Below the pieces are notes generated by a model. The model was not told the DNA's origin, ran no database searches, and saw nothing but the letters and a program-made list of their open reading frames with translations. A DNA stretch of 64,000 bases from an uncultured Acetatifactor sp. (GTDB taxonomy: Bacteria; Bacillota; Clostridia; Lachnospirales; Lachnospiraceae): the NCBI GenBank assembly GCA_934436435.1, contig CAKSAN010000006.1:62001-126000 (forward strand), given 5' to 3'. Position 1 is the first letter of the stretch. Each line of letters begins with the position of its first letter. Position numbers and translations under genes: made by a program. Shown in pieces: positions 25,575-33,726 of the stretch.

Positions 25575-26636
25575 ATGAAGTGGGAAGAAAATGTACGCAA
25601 GGTGGTGCCTTATGTGGCAGGCGAGCAGCCGAACCGCCCGAACATGATCAAGCTGAATACGAATGAGTGTCCCTACCCTCCTGCCCCCGGAGTGCGGAAG
25701 GCAGCAGAAAATATGGAGAGTACGGCACTGAGACTGTATCCGGATTCCAATGCGCAGCCGCTGGTGGACGCTCTGGCTGCGTATTACGGTGTGAAGCCGG
25801 AGCAGGTATTTGTGGGCGTGGGATCCGATGATGTACTGTCCATGGCATTTCTGACATTTTTCAACAGTGGGAAGCCGATCCTGTTCCCGGATGTGACCTA
25901 TTCCTTCTATGATGTATGGGCGGATCTGTACCGGATCCCGTATCGTACCTGTCCTCTGGATGAGAACTGGCATATCGATCCCGAAGATTACAAGCAGCAC
26001 AACGGCGGTGTGATCTTCCCAAATCCCAATGCACCTACCGGTGTGGAGGAGCCTCTGGAACTGGTCGAAGAGATCCTGCGGGCCAATCCGGACGTGGTGG
26101 TCATCGTGGATGAGGCTTATGTGGACTTTGGTGGCAGAAGTGCGCTGCCGTTACTGGAAAAATATGAAAACCTTCTGGTGGTACAGACCTTTTCCAAGTC
26201 CAGAGCCATGGCGGGAATGCGTATCGGTTTCTGCATCGGTAATGAGAAGCTGATCCACTACCTGAACGATGTGAAGTTTTCCTTCAACTCCTATACCATG
26301 AATCTGCCTTCACAGATCATGGGCGTGGAGGCGGTAAAGGATGACGCCTATTTCAAGGCCACCACGGCAAAGATCGTGGCGACCAGAGAGCGGACCAAGA
26401 AGGCACTGGCAGATCTGGGATTTACTTTCCCGGACTCCAAAGCCAACTTTATCTTCGCTTCTCATAAGGAGGTTCCCGCGGAAGAATTGTTCCGTGCCCT
26501 TCGCACAGCAGACATCTATGTCAGACATTGGGACAAGCCCAGAATCGCCAATTCCCTGCGTATCACCATAGGTACGGATGAGGAAATGGACAGACTGATC
26601 GCTTTTTTAAAAGATTATCTGGAAAAGCGGGCATAA
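25575..26636 (+). CDS. hisC: Histidinol-phosphate aminotransferase
   Basis: 353 residues, normal for HisC. A class I/II PLP aminotransferase fold is shown by NTNECPYPPAPGV, the FPNPNAPTG segment, VVIVDEAYVDF and the PLP-lysine motif TFSKSRAMAGMRIGF (Lys about 207), with the arginine of NSLRITIGT near the end. It converts imidazole-acetol phosphate and glutamate to histidinol phosphate. It stands alone here, not in a his operon, so a related role (for example on aromatic amino acids) is possible. The sequence motifs favour HisC. Confidence 0.85.
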   Translation: MKWEENVRKVVPYVAGEQPNRPNMIKLNTNECPYPPAPGVRKAAENMESTALRLYPDSNAQPLVDALAAYYGVKPEQVFVGVGSDDVLSMAFLTFFNSGKPILFPDVTYSFYDVWADLYRIPYRTCPLDENWHIDPEDYKQHNGGVIFPNPNAPTGVEEPLELVEEILRANPDVVVIVDEAYVDFGGRSALPLLEKYENLLVVQTFSKSRAMAGMRIGFCIGNEKLIHYLNDVKFSFNSYTMNLPSQIMGVEAVKDDAYFKATTAKIVATRERTKKALADLGFTFPDSKANFIFASHKEVPAEELFRALRTADIYVRHWDKPRIANSLRITIGTDEEMDRLIAFLKDYLEKRA

Positions 26637-26665
26637 TAAAACAATAAAAGGATTGGAGTAAACAC

Positions 26666-27142
26666 ATGTTAAAAAATTATTTGATTATTTTCCTGGTATC
26701 TATGGTTCCCCTGATCGAGCTGCGGGGCGCCGTTCCCATTGCCGTAGGCATGAACCTGCCGCTGCTTCCCAGCTACATCGTATGCATTCTGGGAAATATG
26801 CTTCCGGTACCTATTATCTTCTTTTTCGCAAGAAAAGTACTGGAGTGGGGTGCGGACAAGCCGGTGATCGGCAAATTCTTCACCTTCTGTCTGGAAAAGG
26901 GACACAAGGGCGGTGAGAAATTACAGGCCAAAGCGGGCAGAGGTCTGTTCGTGGCGCTGCTTCTGTTCGTGGGAATCCCCCTTCCCGGAACCGGTGCCTG
27001 GACCGGAACCCTGGCAGCCAGCCTGTTAGACATGGATTTCAAGTCCAGCGTCATTGCGGTCATGGGCGGAGTGGTTCTGGCCGGTGTGATCATGGCGCTG
27101 CTCAGCCTGGGAGTCTTCGGTGCATTGGGGACTATTTTCTAA
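26666..27142 (+). CDS. Small multidrug-export-type membrane protein
   Basis: 158 residues, about four hydrophobic segments. The N-terminal VSMVPLIELRGAVPIAVGM and the central FVGIPLPGTGAWTGTLAASL are the two matching halves of the Sm_multidrug_ex (PF06695) family. Function in that family is poorly known despite the name; DedA-like re-entrant helices are suspected. Start ATG 26666 follows AAGGATTGGAG. It is 29 bp after hisC and 22 bp before the methyltransferase, hence probably in the same transcript. Confidence 0.8.
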   Translation: MLKNYLIIFLVSMVPLIELRGAVPIAVGMNLPLLPSYIVCILGNMLPVPIIFFFARKVLEWGADKPVIGKFFTFCLEKGHKGGEKLQAKAGRGLFVALLLFVGIPLPGTGAWTGTLAASLLDMDFKSSVIAVMGGVVLAGVIMALLSLGVFGALGTIF

Positions 27143-27164
27143 AAAAACTGGAGATGCTGTAACT

Positions 27165-27974
27165 ATGAAGAATACAGAAGAGATCTATACAGACTTTGCA
27201 AGAGTATATGACGAACTGATGGACAACACTCCCTATGAGATGTGGTGCGAACGTCTGGATCAGCTGATCGCGGCTTACGGAGTATCCAGACCTACACGGG
27301 ATGCGGAAGGAATTCTGGATTCCGAACGGAATCTGGTAGTGGATCTGGGCTGCGGCACCGGGACATTGACGGAACTGCTGTACCGGAAGGGCTATGACTG
27401 TATCGGCGTGGACAATTCCGAGGAGATGTTGGGCATTGCCATGGAGAAAAAGACAGAGAATGGTTCGGAGATCCTCTATCTGTGTCAGGATATGCGGGAA
27501 CTGGATCTGTATTCCACCGTGGGAACCGTGATCAGCGTATGTGACTCCGTGAATTATATTCTGGAGGAAGAGGAACTGTTACAGGTATTCGGACTGGTGA
27601 ATAATTATCTCTACCCCGGCGGTATATTTATCTTTGACTTTAACACAGACTACAAATACCGGGAAGTCATCGGCAATACGACGATCGCAGAGAACCGGGA
27701 GGATTGCAGCTTTATCTGGGAGAATTACTATGATCCCGAAGAAGAGATCAACGAGTACGACCTGACAGTCTTCGTGCAGGAGGAAGGCGAGACCTTCCGT
27801 AGATTTACCGAGACCCATCTGCAGAGGGGTTATACCGTGGAGCAGATGCGAGCCCTTGTGGAACAGGCCGGACTGAAGGTTCTCGAAATTATGGATTCCG
27901 ATACCGGTGAAGCGGCGACGGAGACCAGCGAAAGGGTATATATCGTAGCAAAAGAGCAGCAGAAAGTGCTGTAG
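27165..27974 (+). CDS. Class I SAM-dependent methyltransferase
   Basis: 269 residues from ATG 27165. Motif I is LVVDLGCGTGTLTELL (about 63-78), motif II GYDCIGVDNSEEML, and motif III/IV around EILYLCQDMRELDL. The N-terminal YTDFARVYDELMDNTPYEMW is typical of a small-molecule methyltransferase group common in Clostridia. The substrate is not evident. It lies in a string of housekeeping genes and is followed 23 bp later by hslO, an order often conserved in Lachnospiraceae. Confidence 0.85.
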   Translation: MKNTEEIYTDFARVYDELMDNTPYEMWCERLDQLIAAYGVSRPTRDAEGILDSERNLVVDLGCGTGTLTELLYRKGYDCIGVDNSEEMLGIAMEKKTENGSEILYLCQDMRELDLYSTVGTVISVCDSVNYILEEEELLQVFGLVNNYLYPGGIFIFDFNTDYKYREVIGNTTIAENREDCSFIWENYYDPEEEINEYDLTVFVQEEGETFRRFTETHLQRGYTVEQMRALVEQAGLKVLEIMDSDTGEAATETSERVYIVAKEQQKVL

Positions 27975-27997
27975 ACAGAAAGGTACGTGGAATAAAA

Positions 27998-28867
27998 ATG
28001 AAGGATTATATGGTACGGGCAACCGCAGCAAATGCGCAGATCCGTGCATTTGCCTGCACGACGAAAGAGACAGTGGAGACGGCGAGAGCGGCTCACAATA
28101 CCAGTCCTGTGGTAACGGCGGCGTTGGGAAGACTGCTAAGCGCGGGAGCCATGATGGGCAGTATGCTGAAAGGCGGGGATGAACTGATCACACTCCAGAT
28201 TAAGGGAGACGGCCCTGTCGGCGGACTGACGGTCACAGCGGATGGAAACGGTCATGTAAAGGGCTATGCCAATGTGCCGGATGTGATCCTGCCTGCCAAT
28301 GCCCAGGGCAAACTGGATGTGGGCGGTGCTGTAGGCGCAGGTGTCTTGAGCGTGATCCGGGATATGGGACTGAAAGACCCTTATGTGGGACAGACAGAAC
28401 TGCAGACCGGTGAGATCGCAGAGGATCTGACGTATTATTTTGCGGTATCCGAGCAGGTGCCTTCCGTGGTAGGCCTGGGGGTACTGATGAACAGAGACAA
28501 TACGGTGAGACAGGCCGGTGGATTTATCGTACAGCTGATGCCTATGGCGGAAGAGGAAGTGATCGGCAGGCTGGAAGAGAATATCAAGAACCTCTCTTCC
28601 GTGACAGCCATGCTGGATGCCGGGAAGACACCGGAGCAAATGCTGGAAGTGCTGCTGGCCGGAATGGATCCGGAGGTCACCGATACGCTTCCCGTGGAGT
28701 TCTCCTGCAACTGCAGCAAGGACAGGGTGAAAAAAGCGCTGATCAGCATCGGAAGAGAAGAACTGCAGTCCATGATCGATGACGGAGAAGATATTGAAGT
28801 GAACTGCCACTTCTGCAATAAGAATTATAACTTTACCGTGGATGAATTGAAACAGATGATCCAGTAA
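27998..28867 (+). CDS. hslO: Hsp33 redox-regulated chaperone
   Basis: 289 residues, full length. The N-terminal core (KDYMVRATAANAQIRAFAC) and the C-terminal zinc centre with CNC (FSCNCSKDRV, about 234-243) and CHFC (NCHFCNKNYNF, about 266-276) are present. The four cysteines bind zinc in the reduced state; oxidation releases it and turns on holdase activity. It suits an anaerobe exposed to oxidants. No dedicated promoter was seen, so it is probably co-transcribed with the methyltransferase. Confidence 0.95.
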   Translation: MKDYMVRATAANAQIRAFACTTKETVETARAAHNTSPVVTAALGRLLSAGAMMGSMLKGGDELITLQIKGDGPVGGLTVTADGNGHVKGYANVPDVILPANAQGKLDVGGAVGAGVLSVIRDMGLKDPYVGQTELQTGEIAEDLTYYFAVSEQVPSVVGLGVLMNRDNTVRQAGGFIVQLMPMAEEEVIGRLEENIKNLSSVTAMLDAGKTPEQMLEVLLAGMDPEVTDTLPVEFSCNCSKDRVKKALISIGREELQSMIDDGEDIEVNCHFCNKNYNFTVDELKQMIQ

Positions 28868-28892
28868 CGGATTCCGTAAAGTGAGGAAGCTT

Positions 28893-30803
28893 ATGAAACA
28901 GGGATTTGTCAAAGTAGCATCCGCCACACCGGCGATCCGGGTGGCGGATCCGGTCTATAATGCACAGGTTATCTGTGCGCAGGCAAAAGAGGCGGCGGAA
29001 CACGGGGCGAAGATCGTAGTGTTTCCGGAGTTATGCATTACCGGATACACCTGCAACGATCTTTTTTTGCAGAATCTTCTGCTAGAGAAAGCGAAAGAAG
29101 CGCTGCTTACGATCGCAGGGGAGACCGGATCGCTGGAAGCATTGCTTCTGGTGGGACTTCCCGTGGAGAAGGACGGCCGTCTGTATAATGTGGCTGCGGT
29201 ATTGTATCAGGGCAGGATCTTAGGGATGGTTCCCAAGAAAAACATCCCGATGTATGCGGAATTCTACGAGGGCAGACATTTTACGCCGGGAGAGGAGACC
29301 GTGACGAATTACCGTCTGGGGGAACAGGAGATTCCCTTTAGCACGAATCTGCTGTTTCGCTGTGAGGAGCTGCCGGAACTGGTGCTGGGATGCGAGATCT
29401 GCGAAGATCTGTGGGTGGCAGAGCCGCCGTCCACGTCCCATGCGCTGATGGGAGCCACGGTGATCGCCAATCTGTCGGCTTCCAATGAGACGGTATCCAA
29501 GGACGACTATCGGATCCTTCTGGTGAAATCCGCCAGCGCGAGACTCCTGTGCGGATACATCTATAGCTCCGCCGGGGAAGGGGAATCCACTCAGGATCTG
29601 GTATTCGGCGGGCATGACCTGATCGCGGAGAACGGAACACTGCTGGCACAATCCACCCGCTTCTCTACGGGGATCCTCTACGGAGATCTTGATGTGCTGA
29701 AAATAAGCAGCGAGCGCAGAAGAATGGGAACCTTCGGGAAGAGACCCCTAAAGCCCTATCTTACGGTTCCTTTTTCCATGGAACTTACGAAGACTACGTT
29801 GTCCCGGAAATTCGCACCCCACCCCTTCGTACCGGAGGATGCGGCAGAACGTAACCGCAGATGCGAGGACATCTTATCGATTCAGGCCTATGGCCTGAAA
29901 AAGCGATATGAGCATATCGGATGCAGGACAGCGGTTCTGGGAATCTCCGGGGGACTGGATTCCACGCTGGCGCTTTTGGTGACGGTACGCACCTTTGACC
30001 TGCTGGGACTTCCCAGAGAGGGAATCATTGCGGTGACGATGCCCTGCTTCGGAACGACGGACCGGACCTATGAGAATGCCTGCCTGCTGGCGAAGACGTT
30101 GGGGACCACCCTGCGGGAGGTGGACATCCGGCAATCCGTCACCGGACATTTCGCAGACATCGGACAGAATATGGAGTGCCATGATGTCACCTATGAGAAC
30201 GGGCAGGCCAGAGAGCGGACCCAGGTGCTGATGGATATTGCCAACAAGGAGAATGCACTGGTCATCGGCACGGGAGATATGTCGGAACTGGCTCTGGGCT
30301 GGGCGACTTATAACGGAGATCATATGTCCATGTACGGCGTCAATGCCGGGGTACCGAAGACCCTGGTGAGACATCTGGTGGATTATTATGCCGATACCTG
30401 CAACAATGCAGAGCTTACCGCAGTGCTTAAGGATGTGCTGGATACTCCGGTGAGTCCGGAACTGCTTCCGCCGGTGGAGGGGAACATTGCACAGAAGACG
30501 GAAGATCTGGTAGGTCCTTATGAACTGCACGACTTCTTCCTATATTATATGCTGCGGTGCGGATATGCGCCGGACAAGATCTACCGGATCGCAGGAGAGA
30601 CTTTCGCAGGAAAATACGAGGATGCCACGATCCGGAAGTGGCTGAAGAATTTCTACCGGAGATTTTTCGCACAGCAGTTCAAGCGTTCCTGCCTGCCGGA
30701 CGGCCCCAAAGTGGGAAGCGTGGCCCTGTCGCCCAGAGGAGATCTGCGGATGCCCTCAGATGCCTGTGCACGGATCTGGCTGGAGCAATTGGAGAAAATA
30801 TAA
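28893..30803 (+). CDS. nadE: Glutamine-dependent NAD+ synthetase
   Basis: 636 residues from ATG 28893 (GTGAGGAAG upstream). The N-terminal nitrilase-like glutaminase domain has Glu in FPELCITGYTC, Lys in PKKNIPMY and the nucleophile Cys in GCEICEDLW. The C-terminal synthetase domain has the PP-loop GISGGLDSTLALLVT (about 350) and GDMSELALGWATY. It amidates nicotinic acid adenine dinucleotide to NAD using glutamine, with ammonia channelled between domains. Full length with no sign of damage. Confidence 0.94.
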   Translation: MKQGFVKVASATPAIRVADPVYNAQVICAQAKEAAEHGAKIVVFPELCITGYTCNDLFLQNLLLEKAKEALLTIAGETGSLEALLLVGLPVEKDGRLYNVAAVLYQGRILGMVPKKNIPMYAEFYEGRHFTPGEETVTNYRLGEQEIPFSTNLLFRCEELPELVLGCEICEDLWVAEPPSTSHALMGATVIANLSASNETVSKDDYRILLVKSASARLLCGYIYSSAGEGESTQDLVFGGHDLIAENGTLLAQSTRFSTGILYGDLDVLKISSERRRMGTFGKRPLKPYLTVPFSMELTKTTLSRKFAPHPFVPEDAAERNRRCEDILSIQAYGLKKRYEHIGCRTAVLGISGGLDSTLALLVTVRTFDLLGLPREGIIAVTMPCFGTTDRTYENACLLAKTLGTTLREVDIRQSVTGHFADIGQNMECHDVTYENGQARERTQVLMDIANKENALVIGTGDMSELALGWATYNGDHMSMYGVNAGVPKTLVRHLVDYYADTCNNAELTAVLKDVLDTPVSPELLPPVEGNIAQKTEDLVGPYELHDFFLYYMLRCGYAPDKIYRIAGETFAGKYEDATIRKWLKNFYRRFFAQQFKRSCLPDGPKVGSVALSPRGDLRMPSDACARIWLEQLEKI

Positions 30804-30850
30804 AAATATTGTTAAAAATTCGTCGAAATTCTTAATTTTCTGTTTTTTAC

Positions 30851-30879
30851 TTGAAATAGGAAACGGGAAATCGTATATT
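30851..30879 (+). promoter_or_regulatory. Sigma-A promoter of the HTH gene at 30920
   Basis: TTGAAA (30851-30856), 17-bp spacer, TATATT (30874-30879), 40 bp before the start codon. AT-rich sequence upstream could act as an UP element. Confidence 0.65.
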
Positions 30880-30919
30880 AGACCTATACCAATTATTGAG
30901 GATACGTGGAGGAATAAAT

Positions 30920-31270
30920 ATGACTAAGGCGGAGATTTTAAAGAAAGAAATTTTAAGACAGTACCGTAGTGTCAGACAGTTTGCCATGGAGATGAATATT
31001 CCCTACAGCACACTGGTGACTGCTCTGGAGCGCGGAATTGAAGGGATGGCGTACGGAACAGTGATCAAGATGTGTGACAAGCTGAGTCTGAATCCGGTGG
31101 ATTTCTCCTCTCTGGAGAGAGATGCCTCTCTGGGAGCGCAGCTTCTTGAGAATCGTGTGATGCAGAACTATGTGAAGCTGAACCAGACGGGCAGAGACAA
31201 GATCCTGGATCTGATGGATGACTTTGCGCAGATCGACAAGTACAAGGCCAAATCCAAAAAAACTAAATAA
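30920..31270 (+). CDS. Small HTH regulator
   Basis: 116 residues from ATG 30920, behind GTGGAGGAA. The N-terminal Cro-like helix-turn-helix (SVRQFAMEMNIPYSTLVTALE, about 18-38, and GTVIKMCDKLSLNPVDFSS) is joined to a helical C-terminal part that may dimerise (NYVKLNQTGRDKILDLMDDF). It is alone behind its own promoter and faces the FliD-like gene. Target genes are unknown. Proteins of this kind are frequent in Lachnospiraceae, near phage-like or stress genes, but no phage genes are seen here. Confidence 0.8.
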   Translation: MTKAEILKKEILRQYRSVRQFAMEMNIPYSTLVTALERGIEGMAYGTVIKMCDKLSLNPVDFSSLERDASLGAQLLENRVMQNYVKLNQTGRDKILDLMDDFAQIDKYKAKSKKTK

Positions 31271-31295
31271 GTAACTCATAAGTTAAGGAAAAAAT

Positions 31296-31341
31296 AACAG
31301 CTACTGTCGCAATCCCCGGAAGGGAATTAACAGTAGCTGTT
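31296..31341 (-). terminator. Terminator of the FliD-like gene
   Basis: AACAGCTACTGT (31296-31307) and ACAGTAGCTGTT (31330-31341) form a perfect 12-bp stem. On the minus strand it is followed by TTATTTTTTCC. It overlaps the last codons of the FliD-like gene and also faces the end of the HTH gene. Confidence 0.7.
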
Positions 31342-32619
31342 GAACATCATGCCGCTGTAAGCGCTGGTGATATAAGGACTGGCAAAATTGTGACCGGGAT
31401 TTTTGTAGGCCACAATTTTTTTGTCTACATAATCCATGGGATTCAGCGCAACCTGATCACTTTTCTTCAAAATAGAACTGCTGAAGTCCTTTAGAACATC
31501 AAAGCCGGACAGATCGTTCCCGGATTCTGCGGCAGTCTGCCGCAATACTTCATCATTGACCGAGAGAATACCGTCTTCCTGCAGGTGCATTCCCATATTT
31601 TCCAGAGAACTGCCGTAGCGGGAGGCAATCGAGGAAAATTCCCGGATCAGCTGTCTGCTTCTGGACTGTGTCTCCAGATAGGAGGAAGCGTTCCGGATGA
31701 ATTCGTTGTAACTGCCCACCAGCTGGACGATGTTGTCCGTGATGGACTCCGTATCTGTCTTCAGTCCCACATGTACGGGCTTATCCTCCGGGCTGACAGC
31801 TTTCAACTGTACATCGAAGAGCTTTCCTATGGTGAAATGGTTGGAGGAAGCGGTACGCGCCTCTCCGTTCAGAAGGAAAGCGGCATCCCCGGAGGGATGG
31901 CTGATGTAATTCAGACCCAGATAATCCACGGCACCGGCGGTCTTGCTGGTATGATCATCGCTGACCCGAAAATGATTGGCCTTGCCGTTCGGTACACCAG
32001 TGGCGTCCGAAGTCAGCCGCAGGGCATAGCGGGAGTCGGATTCGGCCACATCGGCGGTGATGCCGATGCCGGCGTTATTGATCAGGCGGGACAGACGTTC
32101 CGTGATTTGTCGGTTCGTATCTCCTTCGCCAATATTGAACTGGAATTCATAGTTCATGTCATTGACTGCAATATCAAAAGAATAGGTAGCGGGAGAGAGC
32201 GTCGCAGGCAGATCCGGAAGGAAGTACCCCAGATTCTCCTGTGGTGTGGCGAGCTGCTGCACCTCCAGATCAAATTCCGGAGAGACACCGGTGGAATCGG
32301 AGCCGATATAGGACACTTCCACAACATCGTTGTCTGTAGAGTAAGCGCTCTTTTTGCGGAACAGGCCATCCTTTTCCAGACCGCCGATCTGGGCGATGGA
32401 GTTGTGAAGCTCTCTTGCGTTCTCCTTCAGGTCCACAGCGTAGTGCTGCGTGTCCTTGCTGGTGGTAGGAAGATACCAGGGAGCATCCTTATTCAGCTTC
32501 ACGATGGAATTGTATACGTTACGAAGCTCGCTTTTCTTATGTGTGTCATATTTCGTCACCTGCTTCGACGCATAGCTCGTTAGGTAGTTATTATAGACAA
32601 CATTCAGTAATCCACCCAT
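31327..32619 (-). CDS. FliD-like (hook-associated protein 2) family protein, isolated
   Basis: 430 residues from ATG 32619, with AGGAGATACC upstream. The central part (FDLEVQQLATPQENLGYF; TYSFDIAVNDMNYEFQFN; TLSRLINNAGIGI-like ERLSRLINNAGIGITADV) and the C-terminal part (GLKTDTESITDNIVQLVGSY; GSSLENMGMHLQEDGILSVN) match FliD N and C regions. Typical FliD starts with a short helix and the GLxSGxD motif, which is absent here; it begins GGLLNVVYNNYLTSYASKQV instead. No flagellar genes are near. It could be a filament cap relative for another surface structure, or a second FliD in a motile species. Confidence 0.72.
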   Translation of the reverse strand: MGGLLNVVYNNYLTSYASKQVTKYDTHKKSELRNVYNSIVKLNKDAPWYLPTTSKDTQHYAVDLKENARELHNSIAQIGGLEKDGLFRKKSAYSTDNDVVEVSYIGSDSTGVSPEFDLEVQQLATPQENLGYFLPDLPATLSPATYSFDIAVNDMNYEFQFNIGEGDTNRQITERLSRLINNAGIGITADVAESDSRYALRLTSDATGVPNGKANHFRVSDDHTSKTAGAVDYLGLNYISHPSGDAAFLLNGEARTASSNHFTIGKLFDVQLKAVSPEDKPVHVGLKTDTESITDNIVQLVGSYNEFIRNASSYLETQSRSRQLIREFSSIASRYGSSLENMGMHLQEDGILSVNDEVLRQTAAESGNDLSGFDVLKDFSSSILKKSDQVALNPMDYVDKKIVAYKNPGHNFASPYITSAYSGMMFNSYC

Positions 32620-32743
32620 AGGTATCTCCTTTCTCCCCGCGGGTTAATGGGGCATTTAAGCAAAGTAACCCACTTTTATGAGGTCATTATAGCATAATAA
32701 ATAGGAAGAAACAAGAAAAACAGCGTAAATTTACTACCCTGCA

Positions 32744-33526
32744 TCACAGTTTTATGGGAACGGCGATCTGTGTGATATAGTCTGCTTTATTTTCCCCACG
32801 GTTTGGCGGACCCTCGAGATAGATGGAACGGAAGGATCCCGTTACGCAGATGTTATTTTTTTTCACATGCCTTTTCAGTGCGCGGAACGCTTTGCCGCTG
32901 TCCTCATAAGCGCCGCGGAAATAGACACACAGTGCCGGTGTCTCTGCGAATTCCATCCGTTCTTCTCCTGCAAAGCTGCTTTCCACAGGAATGCAGCACA
33001 GAAGATCCAGTACATCACAATCCGGTGACATCCGCATCGTGAACATCCTTGCGAGCATAGACATCTGACCGGTTCTTGCGGCGGCGATATAGGTATCATG
33101 CAGGTGCTTCGTAGCTTCGGCCACATCCCTGCACTGATACCGGCGGCAAAAGCATACCTGCTGCGGAAGAGTCACACTGTGGACCGTCAGGTCGCCGGGC
33201 TTCGAGGCCCGCACCTGCAGCAGCTGGATATTGCGGTCCACCACTGCCCGCAGCTCCAACAGCTTTTTCAGGTGGGCCTCAATATTGTCCGTCTGGTAAT
33301 AGTATTCCGCAATTTCATTGAGGGACAGACCCAGTGCCTGCAGGGAGCGGATAGAGCGGATCTGAGTCATATTGTCTGCGGTATAGTAACGGTAGCCGGT
33401 GGCTTCATCCTTGACGGCAGGTGTCAACAGCCCCCTTTCCTCATAGACCAGAATGGTCTTTCGCGTTACGCCGAGTATTTTTGCGATTTCACCGATTTGA
33501 AATAAATTTTCATATTTTGTACTCAT
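32744..33526 (-). CDS. MerR-family regulator with GyrI-like ligand domain
   Basis: 260 residues from ATG 33526; an in-frame ATG at 33550 is an alternative. The N-terminal winged helix is LFQIGEIAKILGVTRKTILV, then YEERGLLTPAVKDEATGYRYYT (about 6-50). A coiled-coil linker (about 80-110) leads to a C-terminal domain of about 140 residues resembling the BmrR/GyrI drug-binding fold (EFAETPALCVYFRGAYED). MerR activators untwist promoters with 19-20 bp spacers; one lies 42 bp upstream at 33568-33598, pointing at the divergent surface protein. Ligand unknown. Confidence 0.85.
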   Translation of the reverse strand: MSTKYENLFQIGEIAKILGVTRKTILVYEERGLLTPAVKDEATGYRYYTADNMTQIRSIRSLQALGLSLNEIAEYYYQTDNIEAHLKKLLELRAVVDRNIQLLQVRASKPGDLTVHSVTLPQQVCFCRRYQCRDVAEATKHLHDTYIAAARTGQMSMLARMFTMRMSPDCDVLDLLCCIPVESSFAGEERMEFAETPALCVYFRGAYEDSGKAFRALKRHVKKNNICVTGSFRSIYLEGPPNRGENKADYITQIAVPIKL

Positions 33527-33567
33527 ACTTTTTTCCCATTTTTTTTTCATTTTTTTCTTCAAAATAC

Positions 33568-33598
33568 TTGACTTGTCCCTTAAGGGACGGTGTACAAT
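33568..33598 (+). promoter_or_regulatory. MerR-type promoter with perfect dyad operator
   Basis: TTGACT (33568-33573) and TACAAT (33593-33598) are 19 bp apart, and the spacer contains the perfect palindrome GTCCCTTAAGGGAC (33575-33588). A long spacer with a centred dyad is the hallmark of MerR-controlled promoters. It reads toward the surface protein at 33727 with a leader of about 120 bases. Confidence 0.85.
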
Positions 33599-33726
33599 AA
33601 GTATAACAAAAGGCAGACAGACTTACAAGGCATAAAGTGTAAATTTTTCTCAATTGTGAGAGTTCTATGCGTAAAATTATGCCTGTGGTTCACAGCCCCA
33701 AAGGATGGAAAGGAATAGAGACACCT

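Noticed and set aside
31585..32583. 332-codon plus-strand frame opposite the FliD-like gene
   Set aside because: The FliD-like frame has a good ribosome binding site, terminator and family motifs; the plus-strand frame has none.
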